From Deferrisomatales bacterium (GTDB taxonomy: Bacteria > Desulfobacterota > Deferrisomatia > Deferrisomatales > JARGFW01): a stretch of DNA of 63,620 bases. The notes under the pieces were generated by a model. That model saw only the letters and a list, made by a program, of their open reading frames with translations. It had not been told where the DNA came from and did no database searches. Location: the NCBI GenBank assembly GCA_029211085.1, contig JARGFW010000005.1:1-63620 (forward strand), given 5' to 3'. The number at the start of each line of letters is the position of its first letter. Position 1 is the stretch's first letter. Both the position numbers and the translations under genes were made by a program. This document shows, piece by piece, positions 8,694-19,730 of the stretch.

Positions 8694-9281
8694 CTAGCCG
8701 GGATACCCGTCGAAGAATCTCCGGAAGATCAACTCGGCCAGTTGGTCCGGCGTCAGACTTCCCTTGGGGTCGTACCACTTGTAGATCCAGTTGCAGATGC
8801 CGAGCAGGATCATCACGTGGGCGGAGGGGTGGTCGAGTTTCTGGCCCCGGTGCTCGCAGTAGGCCGAGAACGCCCTCTTCCAGTACTCCGTGTATGCCTT
8901 CTCCTTGTCCTTCACGGTCTGTCTCCACTCCCCTGACAGACAGTGCCCGTCCTGGATGATCAGTTTGCTCCGGTGGATATCCCCTGAATACAGATGGACG
9001 TGGAACTGGATGAACCTCCGCAGCTTGGTGCCCGGGTCCCCCACTGCGTCGTCTATGCCCGCGATTCCTGCAAGCAGGTCATCCATGTAGCTGTCGAGGA
9101 TGATGAAGAGCAGTTCCTCCTTGCTCTTGAAGTAGTAGTACAGCCCCGCCTTGGTCATCTCCGTCGCCTCTGCGATGTCCCGGATCGAGGCCCGTTCGTA
9201 CCCGAGTTCGCAGAGCACGCGAGCCGCTTCCTGGAAGATGCCGTTTGCCCTTTGCTCGCGGATCTGTTGGCGCGTCAGCAT
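8694..9281 (-). CDS. TetR-family repressor
   Basis: The 195-residue protein has a TetR helix-turn-helix at about 10-55 (ASIRDIAEATEMTKAGLYYYFKSKEEL) and an all-helical ligand domain. The ligand domain, with CNWIYKWYDPKG near the end, resembles the KstR2/FadR-like group that often senses acyl-CoA esters. It is divergent from the acyl-CoA dehydrogenase gene, and two copies of a strong palindrome lie between them, so it very likely represses the beta-oxidation operon and itself until an acyl-CoA binds (inference on the ligand). Confidence 0.9.
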   Translation of the reverse strand: MLTRQQIREQRANGIFQEAARVLCELGYERASIRDIAEATEMTKAGLYYYFKSKEELLFIILDSYMDDLLAGIAGIDDAVGDPGTKLRRFIQFHVHLYSGDIHRSKLIIQDGHCLSGEWRQTVKDKEKAYTEYWKRAFSAYCEHRGQKLDHPSAHVMILLGICNWIYKWYDPKGSLTPDQLAELIFRRFFDGYPG

Positions 9282-9432
9282 GTTCTGGGTTCCTCTCTGC
9301 AGCCCACTGCGGTGTCGGAGCCGAAGACCACGGCCGGGTTCTCCGTACCCTTCCCCGCGGAACGGCTCCCGGTTCGTCGGGGCGGTCCCGCTCGGCGCGA
9401 CGGGTTGGTTCGCGGCGACCGGCAGAAAGACG

Positions 9433-9500
9433 TTGACACCTCCGGGCGCCTATGGCAATTTACCGAACGATCGGTAAATTTTTCGAACGATCGGTAGAAT
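9433..9500 (+). promoter_or_regulatory. Promoter with tandem TetR operators
   Basis: AATTTACCGA (9457-9466) and TCGGTAAATT (9471-9480) are perfect inverted arms around ACGA. The core CGAACGATCGGTA occurs at 9464-9476 and again at 9484-9496, exactly 20 bp apart (two helical turns). A -35-like TTGACA at 9433-9438 with a weak -10 CAATTT at 9456-9461 (17-bp spacer) points toward the acyl-CoA dehydrogenase gene and is overlapped by the operator. The rest of the 9282-9632 gap shows no gene. Confidence 0.8.
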
Positions 9501-9632
9501 TACCACGACCCGGCCGACTTTGCAAGGGGAGCCCCGGGCGGATCCCTCCCAGGGACCCGGCGTTTCAGCCGGCCCGGGGGAAGGCGATCCCGGGGTCCGA
9601 CCCGGCGGCTTGGCACCGCGAGAGGAATTCCA

Positions 9633-11402
9633 GTGAGGGAACACGCCTACAGCAGGGGCGCGAGCTTCCTGCTGAACCGCACCGGCGCAGCAGAGGTCTT
9701 CACGCCCGGTGACTTCACGCCTGAACAGCGAATGTTCGCCAAGGCAGCCAGGGACTTCGTGGAGCGGGAAGTCTTCCCGGTGTCGGACCGGATCGAGGAG
9801 AAGGAAGCCGGGTTGATGGCCGCGCTGATCCGCAAGGCGGGTGCGCTGGGCCTGCTGGCGGCCGACATTCCGGAGGCGTACGGAGGGCTCGGACTGGACA
9901 AGACCACCAGCGCCCTGATCTTCGAGAACCTCGCGGGGCAGGGGTCGTTCCTGGTGGTGTTCGGCGGCCAGGTCGGCATCGGGTGTCTGCCCATCGTGTA
10001 TTACGGCAGCCATGAGACCCGGCTGAAGTACCTCCCGTCGATCGCGGACGGCACCAAGATCGGGTGCTTTGCCCTCACGGAGCCGGCCGCCGGCTCCGAT
10101 GCCATGGCGTGCCGCACGAAAGCCGTCCTCTCCGGGGACGGGCGTCACTACGTGCTCAACGGCACCAAGCAGTTCATCACCAGCGCGGGAATCGCCGACA
10201 TCTTCATCGTGTTCGCCAAGGTCGACGGCGCCGGCTTGACGGGGTTCGTCCTGGAGCGAGACACCCCCGGACTCTCCATCGGCCCGGAAGAGCACAAGAT
10301 GGGGCTGCACGGCACCTCGACCACCACCGTCCTCCTGGATGACGCCGAGGTGCCGATCGAGAACGTCCTGGGCGAACTCGGCCGGGGGCACAAGATCGCC
10401 TTCAACATCCTGAACATCGGCCGTTTCAAGATCGGCTCGTCGGCGGTCGGGGCCTGCAAGTTGGCCCTCGGTCACGCCCTCTCGTACTGCCTGGAGCGCA
10501 AGCAGTTCGGCAAGCGGTTGGTGGAGTTCGGGGCGATTCGCGAGAAGCTCGGGGAGATGTTCGTGCGGACCTACGCGGCAGAGGCGGTGGCGTACCGCAC
10601 GGTCGGACTGATCGACCGGTTGCTGCAGCAGCGGGAGGTCTCCGAGGAAGCGTCGCTGCGATCCATCGAGGAGTACGCCGTCGAGTGCGCCATGGTGAAG
10701 GTGATCGGCAGCGAAACCCTGGACTACGTGGCGGACGAGGCCCTGCAGTGTTTCGGCGGCTACGGCTACTGCGCGGACTACCCCCTGGAGCGGTTCTACC
10801 GGGACAGCCGGGTCAACCGGATCTTCGAGGGGACCAACGAGATCAACCGCCAGCTCATCCCCACCATGGCGTTGCGCAAAGCCGGCTCCCTGGAGTTCCC
10901 GCTCCACGAGGCCCTGGAGCAAGCCGGGGTGGCGCCCGCGGACCGGGCCCCCGTGGCGGAGGACGGGCCTCTGGCGCAGGAGGGCCTCGCGGTGGAGCGG
11001 CTCAAGGAGCTCTGCCTGTTCAGCATCGGCCTGGCGGTCCGCAGACACGGCAAGGCGTTGTCCCGCGAGCAGGCGCTGGTGAGTCGCCTGGCCGACCTCA
11101 TGATGGCCGTGTATCGTGCCGAGTCGACCCTGCTGCGGGCTCTCAAGGACGCCGGGCGCAAGGGCCAGGAGGCTGCGCTCCTCGCCATCTCTGCGGCGCG
11201 CCTGGTCTGCGAAGACGCCTTGGAACAGGGCGGGGCTCTCGCCCGCCAGGTCCTCGCGGCCACGGAGTCGGGCCCGGGTCTGCACCGTGGCCTCTCCGTC
11301 ATCGGGCGTCTCACCGAGCGGGAGCCCGCCGATACCTTGGCGCTGCGGGAAGGGATCGCGGCCCGGCTGGTGGAACTGGAGCGGTTGCCCGCGGAATATT
11401 GA
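9633..11402 (+). CDS. Acyl-CoA dehydrogenase (long form with C-terminal extension)
   Basis: This 589-residue FAD enzyme oxidises an acyl-CoA to the trans-2-enoyl-CoA. Visible landmarks: FALTEPAAGSD (146-156), the QCFGGYGYC region (372-380) and FEGTNEINR with Glu399 as the expected catalytic base. About 170 residues follow the core, as in VLCAD/ACAD9-like enzymes. The start is GTG 9633 behind agagga. It is the first gene after the tandem TetR operator. With the thiolase and the hydratase/dehydrogenase fusion downstream it could shorten fatty acyl or phenylpropanoyl side chains; the substrate cannot be read from sequence. Confidence 0.93.
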   Translation: MREHAYSRGASFLLNRTGAAEVFTPGDFTPEQRMFAKAARDFVEREVFPVSDRIEEKEAGLMAALIRKAGALGLLAADIPEAYGGLGLDKTTSALIFENLAGQGSFLVVFGGQVGIGCLPIVYYGSHETRLKYLPSIADGTKIGCFALTEPAAGSDAMACRTKAVLSGDGRHYVLNGTKQFITSAGIADIFIVFAKVDGAGLTGFVLERDTPGLSIGPEEHKMGLHGTSTTTVLLDDAEVPIENVLGELGRGHKIAFNILNIGRFKIGSSAVGACKLALGHALSYCLERKQFGKRLVEFGAIREKLGEMFVRTYAAEAVAYRTVGLIDRLLQQREVSEEASLRSIEEYAVECAMVKVIGSETLDYVADEALQCFGGYGYCADYPLERFYRDSRVNRIFEGTNEINRQLIPTMALRKAGSLEFPLHEALEQAGVAPADRAPVAEDGPLAQEGLAVERLKELCLFSIGLAVRRHGKALSREQALVSRLADLMMAVYRAESTLLRALKDAGRKGQEAALLAISAARLVCEDALEQGGALARQVLAATESGPGLHRGLSVIGRLTEREPADTLALREGIAARLVELERLPAEY

Positions 11403-11539
11403 CTGTGGCCGCCGCAGCTCACGCGCATGGCTCCGCGCGGCGTCGGGGCTCTTCGCACCGACGCCTGTGGCGGGTATCCTGACGCTTTGCCCACCCGATC
11501 CATTACCCCGTGTCTACACCCCAAAAGGAGGAGATGAGC

Positions 11540-12733
11540 ATGTTCACCAAGGCGTACATTCCGTTTCGAGGCTACTACTCCACCCCGTTCTCCAAGTGGC
11601 AGATGACCCTGGCCAACAGCCACTCCCTGGAGCTGGCCGCCAGCACCGCATCCCGCTGGTTCCAGGGCAAGGGCATCGACCCGACCCAGTTCGACTACCT
11701 GTACCTGGGGTATACGATCCACCAGAAGCAGGCGTTCTACGGCGCCCCCTGGGTGGCCGGCATGATCGGGGCCGGTGACACCCCGGGCTGCGCCGTCTCC
11801 CAGGCGTGTTCGACGTCCACCACCTGCCTGTACAACTCCGCGGCGGGTATCGAGGCGGGCACCTTCTCCAACGTCATCAACATCATGACCGACCGCATGT
11901 CCAACGGACCCCACGCGGTGTGGCCGAACCCCCCGGGCCCCGGGGGCGAGGTGATCCACGAGAACTGGATCATGGACAACTTCGCCCGGGATCCCCACGC
12001 CGGCGGGGCGATGGTGCAGACCGCCGAGAACGTGGCGCGGGAAGTGGGCTTGACCAAGGAGCGCTGCGACCAGACGACGGCCCGACGCTACGAGCAGTAC
12101 GCGGACGCCCTCAAGGACGACCGGGCGTTCCAGAAGCGCTACATGTTCCCGGTAGAGGTGCCGGTGAGCCGCAAGAAGACCGTGACCCTGGAGCAGGACG
12201 AGGGGATCATCCCCACCACCCTGGAGTCCCTGGCCAAGCTTTCCCCGGTGTCACCCGGCGCGGTGCACAGCTTCGGCTCCCAGACCCACCCGGCCGACGG
12301 CAACGCCGCGATGGTGGTCACCACCGCCGACCTCGCCCGGCAGCTGAGCGCCGACCCCGCGGTGACCATCCAAATCTGTTCCTACGGACAGACCCGGGTG
12401 GCCAAGGGCATGATGCCCAAGTCGCTGGTGCCCGCCGCGCAGATGGCCCTGGACAAGGCCGGCGTCGCCGTCGGCGACATGAAGGCGATCAAGACCCACA
12501 ACCCCTTCATCGCCAACGACCTGTACCTGTGCGACCAGCTGGGCCTGGACCCGCTGACCATCAACAACTACGGCAGCCCGCTGGTGTTCGGACATCCCCA
12601 GGGGCCCACGGTGGCCCGCTGCGTGATCGAGTTGATCGAGGAACTGGTCGGCCTCGGCGGCGGCTACGGCCTGTTCACCGGCTGCGCGGCCGGGGACACC
12701 GGGGCGGCGCTGGTGATCAAGGTGGATTGTTAG
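11540..12733 (+). CDS. Thiolase-family acyl-CoA acetyltransferase
   Basis: The 397-residue thiolase has Cys90 in SQACSTSTT as the acyl-accepting nucleophile, His352 in GHPQGP (usual form GHPxGxS/T) and Cys382 in GCAAGDTGAALV as the second catalytic Cys. The last motif departs from the common CxGGGxG. The ATG at 11540 is preferred over ATG 11534 because AGGAGG (11526-11531) is then 8 nt away rather than 2. It would release acetyl-CoA from a 3-ketoacyl-CoA. It lies 137 nt after the acyl-CoA dehydrogenase gene, in the TetR-controlled unit. Confidence 0.9.
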   Translation: MFTKAYIPFRGYYSTPFSKWQMTLANSHSLELAASTASRWFQGKGIDPTQFDYLYLGYTIHQKQAFYGAPWVAGMIGAGDTPGCAVSQACSTSTTCLYNSAAGIEAGTFSNVINIMTDRMSNGPHAVWPNPPGPGGEVIHENWIMDNFARDPHAGGAMVQTAENVAREVGLTKERCDQTTARRYEQYADALKDDRAFQKRYMFPVEVPVSRKKTVTLEQDEGIIPTTLESLAKLSPVSPGAVHSFGSQTHPADGNAAMVVTTADLARQLSADPAVTIQICSYGQTRVAKGMMPKSLVPAAQMALDKAGVAVGDMKAIKTHNPFIANDLYLCDQLGLDPLTINNYGSPLVFGHPQGPTVARCVIELIEELVGLGGGYGLFTGCAAGDTGAALVIKVDC

Positions 12734-12801
12734 AAACGGCGATTGGCGGTTGGCCGTTGGTGATGGACGATGGGCCGCGATCGCGGCCCATCGCCCCGAC
12801 G

Positions 12802-12934
12802 GCCACCAGCCACCAGCCACCAGCCACCAGCTAAAAGCCAAAAGCTAAAAGCTAACAGCCAACAGCCAACAGCCACCAGCTAAGAGCTAACAGCCAACAG
12901 CCAACACCTGACTCCCGACACCTGACACCCAACA
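12802..12934 (+). repeat. Array of 19 phased heptanucleotide repeats
   Basis: Fifteen consecutive 7-mers from 12802 to 12906 fit GC(C/T)A(A/C)(A/C/G)A, for example GCCACCA, GCTAAAA and GCCAACA. Four degenerate 7-mers continue in phase to 12934 (CCTGACT, CCCGACA, CCTGACA, CCCAACA). There are no insertions or deletions across 133 bp. It fills the gap between the thiolase stop and the start of the fusion gene and encodes no plausible protein. Confidence 0.9.
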
Positions 12935-12946
12935 CAGGACCCCATC

Positions 12947-14974
12947 ATGAAAAACACGACCCAACTCTACCCGTCGTACCAGAACCCCTTCCTGATCGAG
13001 CCCGATCGCCCCTTGCCGGAGGAGATGGCGGTGCTCGGCGCCGGCAACATCGGCCCGGACATCGCCTACTACCTGCGCACCGGCCTGCCGGACAAGAAGC
13101 TCTACCTGGTGGACGTCGTCGAAGAGCCCCTCAAGAAGGCCGAGAAGCGCTTTCAGGGCTACGCGCAGAAGGGCATCGACCGCAAGAAGATGACCCCGGA
13201 GCAGGCCGAACAGGTGCTGGGGAACATCGTCTACACCACCGACTACGCCGACATCCGCAACTGTGGCCTGATCATCGAGGCGGCCACCGAGAACCTGGAC
13301 ATCAAGAAGAAGATCTTCACCTCCCTCGAGGCGGTGGTCGGCGAGCAGACGATCCTGACCTCCAACACCAGCTCGATTCCGGCAGACCAGATCTTCAGTC
13401 ACCTGCAGCACCCGGAGCGCACCACCATCACCCACTTCTTCTCCCCCGCCTGGCGCTCCATGGCGGTGGAGGTGATCAACTGGGCCCGCGCGGACCGCAG
13501 CGTGCTGGACTACCTGATCTGGTTTTTTGCCCAGACCGGCAAAGCCCCGGTGGTGACCGACAACGTCTTCTCGTTCCTGCTCAACCGGGTGTTCGAGAAC
13601 TGGACCAACGAGGCGGCGTACCTGCTCGACGGTGCCACCAGTCTGCAGGTGGACTCGGTCACCGAGGCGTTCGTGGGCGCCGGCCCGTTCTTCGTGCTCA
13701 ACATGGCCGGGGGCAACCCCCTGACCTACTCCTCCCAGCGGCGCCGCACGGCGGAGCGGGCCTGCTACGAGCCCTCCCCCCTGCTGCTGTCGGTGGATAC
13801 CTGGAAGACGGCCCGGCCCGGCACCCCCGTGGAGGTGCCCCTGGACGTGAAGGAGTGGATCCGCGACCGCATGCTGGGGCTGGTGTTCTCCCAGTGCTTC
13901 GACATCGCCGACCGCAACATCGGCACCCGCGCCGATCTCAACTTCGGCAGCGTCATCGGGCTCGGTTTCAAGAAGGGCGTGTTCGACGTCATGGCCGACC
14001 TGGGGCCCCGGGAGGTCACCCGTATCGCCAACCGCTTCGACGCGGAGCGTCCCGGGTTCCCGCAGCCCAAGCGCCCCATCGAGGAGTACCTGGACTTCCC
14101 CCGGGATCTGCTGGTCGACGACAAGGACGGGGTGCGCATCCTCACCCTGCGCCGGCCCCAGGCCGCCAACGCGCTGGGGCTCGGTACGTGTGACGAACTG
14201 CTGTCGGAACTGAAGAAGGGCGCGGCGGACCCGGCGGTGACGGGCTTCGTGATCACCGGGTACGGCACCAAGGCGTTCTGCGCCGGCGCCGACATCAGCG
14301 GTTTCATCGGAACCCTGGACGACCGGGAGGCCGGGGTCGCCCTGGCCCGGGGCAACTCGGAGGTCCTCCACTACATGGACCACATGGACAAGCCCGTCGT
14401 CGCCGCGGTCAACGGGCTGGCCATGGGCGGCGGAGTGGAAGTGGCGATGCGCTGCCACGGCATGGTCGCGATCCGCGACGCCTTTTTCCAGCTGCCGGAG
14501 ATCACCCTGGGAATCCTGCCCGGTATGGGGGGGGCCGTCGTCCCCTACCGCAAGTGGCCCGCGGCGGCCGCCGTGTTCCACGGCATGATCGCGGAGGCCA
14601 AGCGACTGACCGTCCCGGAGGCCGCGGAGATCGGCATGGTGGGGACCGTGGTGGACACCTATCCGCAGTTGATCGATGCCGCCATCGCCGAGGTGCAGCG
14701 CCTCCAGGGCAACGTGCCTTGCATCCAGGAGGGGCCGGTGGAGATCCCCGCGTTCGTCGTTGCCGAGAACCCGGTGGCCGCAAACCAGCTGCCGTTGAGC
14801 CGGGAAGCGCTGGGAATCGTGGCGGGGGTGGTCAACTGGGCCGCCACGGCCGACAGCCTCGAAGCGGCCCTGGAGATCAACTACCAGGGGTCCGGGGACA
14901 TCGCCTGCATCGCAGCCTCCCGGGAGGGCGTCAGCGCCTTCCTGGGCAAACGCAAACCGGTGTTCGCGCAGTAG
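12947..14974 (+). CDS. 3-hydroxyacyl-CoA dehydrogenase / enoyl-CoA hydratase fusion
   Basis: The 675-residue bifunctional enzyme is in the order dehydrogenase (about 1-380) then hydratase (about 390-675), the reverse of E. coli FadB. NAD-binding VLGAGNIGPDIAYYL near residue 29 and the catalytic His in THFFSPAW mark the first half. The second half shows FCAGADIS (oxyanion hole) and both crotonase glutamates, in GGGVEVAMR and LPEITLGILPG. It would hydrate an enoyl-CoA and oxidise the hydroxyacyl-CoA to the ketoacyl-CoA for the upstream thiolase. The ATG at 12947 follows the heptad array, and a 13-bp hairpin ends the unit. Confidence 0.92.
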   Translation: MKNTTQLYPSYQNPFLIEPDRPLPEEMAVLGAGNIGPDIAYYLRTGLPDKKLYLVDVVEEPLKKAEKRFQGYAQKGIDRKKMTPEQAEQVLGNIVYTTDYADIRNCGLIIEAATENLDIKKKIFTSLEAVVGEQTILTSNTSSIPADQIFSHLQHPERTTITHFFSPAWRSMAVEVINWARADRSVLDYLIWFFAQTGKAPVVTDNVFSFLLNRVFENWTNEAAYLLDGATSLQVDSVTEAFVGAGPFFVLNMAGGNPLTYSSQRRRTAERACYEPSPLLLSVDTWKTARPGTPVEVPLDVKEWIRDRMLGLVFSQCFDIADRNIGTRADLNFGSVIGLGFKKGVFDVMADLGPREVTRIANRFDAERPGFPQPKRPIEEYLDFPRDLLVDDKDGVRILTLRRPQAANALGLGTCDELLSELKKGAADPAVTGFVITGYGTKAFCAGADISGFIGTLDDREAGVALARGNSEVLHYMDHMDKPVVAAVNGLAMGGGVEVAMRCHGMVAIRDAFFQLPEITLGILPGMGGAVVPYRKWPAAAAVFHGMIAEAKRLTVPEAAEIGMVGTVVDTYPQLIDAAIAEVQRLQGNVPCIQEGPVEIPAFVVAENPVAANQLPLSREALGIVAGVVNWAATADSLEAALEINYQGSGDIACIAASREGVSAFLGKRKPVFAQ

Positions 14975-14982
14975 GGCCGGGT

Positions 14983-15023
14983 TGGCGTCCGTCCGGAAGC
15001 CGCGGTTCTTCGGACGGACGCCA
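14983..15023 (+). terminator. 13-bp hairpin after the fusion gene
   Basis: TGGCGTCCGTCCG (14983-14995) pairs perfectly with CGGACGGACGCCA (15011-15023). The 15-nt loop can add a GAA/TTC extension. It lies just after the stop codon and probably ends the beta-oxidation transcript; there is no T-run. Confidence 0.7.
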
Positions 15024-15220
15024 GCGGGGTTGGAGGTCGGTTTCCCGGCCTTGCCTCGTGGTGCCCGGGGTACGTGTACCGGCAGTTGGGTGTGCAAGGG
15101 CTCCGGGCGACCGGGTTCGGCCGGGAACCGGGACCCCTGACCGGGGGCCGATCCCAGAACACCGCGACCCCGCCCAACGCCGTGGGTTGTGCACGCAGCG
15201 CAGTTGGAAGGAGACCAGTC

Positions 15221-15742
15221 ATGATTCCCGACATCAAGAGGGTCCTGTTCGCCACAGACTTGAGTGAGAATTCCCGCCACGCCTTCCACTACGCGGCGGC
15301 GATCGCGTCCCGCTTCTCTGCCGACATGATCCTGATCCATGTTTTGGAGAGTGCTCCCCACGGTGTCCAGGAACAGCTCAAGGCGTTGTTGGGGGAGGAG
15401 AAATGGGGCGAGATGCAGGAGGAACACCAGCAGAGCGCCCGCGACGCCCTGATCGGGAAACGCACCGACTACGACCTCATCCGTCGGGCGCTGGACCGCT
15501 TGTGTACCGATGCCAACGAGGCTAACGCCCGGTGTTCCTTCGCGGCGGTGGAGGTGTTGGTCACCCAGGGCAAGGCGGCGGAGCGGATACTGGAGGCGGC
15601 CACCGACAAGCACTGCGACCTCGTCGTTCTGGGCGCCCACAAGGGGCTGCTGGGGAAGACGGCGGTCGGCACCATCGCCAAGGCCGTGCTCCACGGGTCT
15701 CGCGTTCCGGTGGTGGTGGTCCCCCCACCCGCCCCGTCCTGA
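15221..15742 (+). CDS. Universal stress protein (UspA family)
   Basis: The 173-residue protein has a UspA fold: it starts MIPDIKRVLFATDLSEN and ends with the ATP-loop-like region VVLGAHKGLLGKTAVGTIAK followed by SRVPVVVVPPP. The ATG at 15221 has AAGGAG at 15208-15213 (7-nt spacing), so the upstream in-frame start is rejected. Members bind ATP or accumulate under stress or growth arrest. It stands alone, facing the convergent sigma-54 regulator gene, and is only distantly similar to the two shorter stress proteins at 28.1 and 48.9 kb. Confidence 0.88.
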   Translation: MIPDIKRVLFATDLSENSRHAFHYAAAIASRFSADMILIHVLESAPHGVQEQLKALLGEEKWGEMQEEHQQSARDALIGKRTDYDLIRRALDRLCTDANEANARCSFAAVEVLVTQGKAAERILEAATDKHCDLVVLGAHKGLLGKTAVGTIAKAVLHGSRVPVVVVPPPAPS

Positions 15743-15857
15743 CCGAACCGGAGCGCCTCGTCGGCAGGCGCGGAGCGTGGTCTCCGGACCACCCCCGGCA
15801 GGTCCAACGCCTCGCCGAGATGTCGGTCCGGCCGCCGCGGGCGGCAGGCTCCCGTCT

Positions 15858-17200
<1,343 letters not shown>

Positions 17201-17204
<4 letters not shown>

Positions 17205-19009
17205 GGGGACAGCTCATTGGCCACCGCGGGGCCGGCAACCGGGAGCCGCACGCAAAACGTTGCGCCGCTCTTGCCGTCGCTCTCCGCGTCCACCGTTCCC
17301 TGGTGACGCAGCACGATGCTCTGCACGGTGGCCAGACCGAGTCCACCGCCCAGCGCCTTCGTGGTGAAGAAGGGGTCGAAAATCTGGTCTTGGGCGACGG
17401 GGTTGATACCGACGCCGGTGTCGCTCACCCGCAGGGTTGCCATGGTCCGGTCCTGGCCGGTCGCCAGCGACAATATCTTGGGTCCGTCGACATCGCGCAT
17501 CGCGTCGACCGCGTTGAGGATGAGATTCAGCAGAACCTGCCGAACCTGCTCGGGGTCACAGACGACCCAAAGGTCCCTCGTGGCCTGGTGGCGGGCGTCC
17601 ACCCCCTGCTCTGTGAGCATGTTTCGGGTGAGCTGCAGCACATCCTCGACCACGGCCGACAGGTCGACCCGGGCCAGGCGCAACGGCGCCGGACGGGCAA
17701 ACACCAGGACATCTTCCATCAGGCGGTTGAGGCGCCGGATCTCTCCTTCCACGATATCGAAATTCTCGCTGAGTACGGCGCCCTGGTGTGTCTCCTCGCG
17801 GATCATCTGCACATTGATCTGTATCGAAGACAGGGGGTTGCGGATTTCGTGTGCCAGGCCGCGGGCCAACTGTCCCACCGCGACGAGCTTGCGGGAGGCC
17901 AGAATCTCGTCAAAGGCCGCCTCGAGTTTGCTCCTGGCGTGCTCCAGGTCCCGGGTGCGGGTGGCGACCTGGCGGGCGAGCACCCGGTTCCAGAAAACCA
18001 ACAGGCTCCCCAGGAGCAGGGTGCCGGCCAGGGTGACCACCACCAGCGTGACGGAGAAGATCTCCTGTTGGCGAAGGAAGGAAGACAACAACTCTTCCGC
18101 CTCGCGCTGGGGGGTGGCGACGCCGATGGTCCAGAGGTGACCCTGGATCCGCACGGGTTGGTACCCGACCAGTTTGCGGACGGTCCGGGTCGGGTCGGCG
18201 GGGTCCTCGAAATCGTACCAGCCGGTGCCGGGTGTACCGTTGGCCGTGGAAACCAGGAGGGAATAGAGTTCGGGCCAGCGCGGCAACAGGGCTTCCTCGA
18301 AGCTCCGACCGGCGATTCTCCCGTTGGGGTCCACCAGCACGGTGCGGTTGTTGGTGTCGACGAGCCAGGCGTAGCCGTGCTCCCCTATACGCACGGGAAG
18401 GATGTATTTCTTGGCCAGTTCAGCGAAGTTTACGGCGAACAGCACCAAGCCCTTGAACGCCCCGGTTTCCCCGTAGATGCCCTCCACGACCAGCAGCGCC
18501 TTCTCGCCCCGGGTCAGGCCAGCGACGAGCGGCCGGAAAGGGGGCACGTAGATCTCCCCGGGTTTCCCCTCGTCCCGGGCCCAGACGAAGTAATCCCGCC
18601 ATGCCAGGTTGGTACCCACGGTGTCTGGAGAGGGGGGAAGAGACAGCACCACCGTGCCTTCCCGATCGAACACGGCGAGGTCAAGTACCGGTGTATCGTG
18701 GAGGCTCCGGCGCACCTTGAGGAGATGATTGCGCAACGCCTCCGCCTGGGCAAAGCTCACCTCCTGGCCCTCGAACAGACTGACGATCAGCGTCAGGTCG
18801 TTGCGGAACGTGCGGAACAGGTCTTCGATCGCCCGCCCGGCCTGCTTGGCCAGGAGCAACTGCTGGCGGTTGTACTGTTCGAAGAACCGGATTTCGGCCT
18901 CTTCGCGAACCGCTCTTGCCGTGTGCACCAGCCAGGAGATGGTCAGCCCCGTGGCGGCGACGAGCAGCAGCAGTCCGATGCCGAGCTTGATGTTTCGCTG
19001 GCGGGTCAT
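17201..19009 (-). CDS. Membrane sensor histidine kinase 1 with periplasmic Cache-type domain
   Basis: The 602-residue kinase has a transmembrane helix at about 8-28, a large periplasmic dCache-like domain containing EHGYAWLVD, a second membrane helix near residue 330, an H-box with HEIRNP, and an HATPase domain with NLILNAVDAM and GGGLGLATV. The architecture is that of DctB/MifS-type kinases that sense small carboxylates. The start ATG at 19009 overlaps the flavin reductase stop by 4 bases, and its stop overlaps the regulator start by 4. The ligand is likely an aromatic or organic acid imported by the co-transcribed TRAP system (inference). Confidence 0.93.
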
Positions 19010-19680
19010 CGTTTCCGGTGGTGGGCCCCCCCCTTCCCCTCGAGTCCGGTGAGCAGGTCGCGGTTGTTTCCCGGAATCACCATCTCGAACGCGGAGTCCA
19101 CGGTGGTGTAGTCGTAGTAGCCCAGGCGGGCCAGGGGGCGGATGCGCACCACGTCGAGCCGCCCGTCCGCGCCGATGAACTCGTCCTGGATGTGCACGTG
19201 GACCACCCGGCCGAAGACCACGTCCACCGTCCCCATGGGGCCGTTGCCGGGCAGCCGCAGGGTCTGGTGGACCACGCACTCGAACTGCACCGGGGACTCG
19301 GCCACCCGGGGTGCCTTGACCACCTGGGACGGGGCCGGGGTCACCCCCGCCAGGTGGAACTCGTCCACGCCGCTGGCCACCTCTTCCGCGGAGCGGTTCA
19401 CGGCGTCGCGCAGCGCGTAGGTGCACATGTTGTAGACGAACTCCCCGGTCTGCTCCGCGTTCACCACCGTGTCCTTGCGCTGCCCGCCGGTGGTCTGGTT
19501 GGCGGCGAACATGACGTAGGGCGGGTCGAAGGACAGGTTCTGGAACTGGCTGTAGGGTGCCAGGTTGTGCACGCCGTCTCGGCTGATGGTGGAGATCCAG
19601 GCGATGGGCCGCGGCACCACCGCGGCCTTGAACGGGTCGTGGGGCAGGCCGTGGTCGTTGCGCTCGGGGTCGTAGTGCAT
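19006..19680 (-). CDS. Flavin reductase-like (FMN-binding split-barrel) protein
   Basis: The 224-residue split-barrel protein of the flavin reductase-like family has FKAAVVPRPIAWIST at the start, NLAPYSQFQNLSFDPP (the FMN/phosphate region) and a C-terminal RLGYYDYT. Many relatives reduce FMN for two-component oxygenases, while others only bind FMN. No oxygenase partner is nearby. Its stop overlaps the histidine kinase start (ATGA), an unusual coupling that could mean it modulates the sensor or a redox step in the same pathway. The ATG at 19680 is the first in frame. Confidence 0.88.
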   Translation of the reverse strand: MHYDPERNDHGLPHDPFKAAVVPRPIAWISTISRDGVHNLAPYSQFQNLSFDPPYVMFAANQTTGGQRKDTVVNAEQTGEFVYNMCTYALRDAVNRSAEEVASGVDEFHLAGVTPAPSQVVKAPRVAESPVQFECVVHQTLRLPGNGPMGTVDVVFGRVVHVHIQDEFIGADGRLDVVRIRPLARLGYYDYTTVDSAFEMVIPGNNRDLLTGLEGKGGAHHRKR

Positions 19681-19730
19681 GGGGTGTCTCCCGGCTGTCC
19701 TGGGTTGGTTGGGGGGGCGCCCGGATCCCC

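Noticed and set aside
12802..12934. CRISPR array
   Set aside because: The units are 7 bp with no spacers, far from the 25-40 bp repeat and unique-spacer layout of CRISPR, and no cas genes are present.
12887..15694. 935-codon minus-strand open frame opposite the beta-oxidation fusion gene
   Set aside because: It is antisense to a well-supported enzyme, its protein is rich in G, R, H and D without any domain, and long antisense frames are expected in GC-rich coding DNA.
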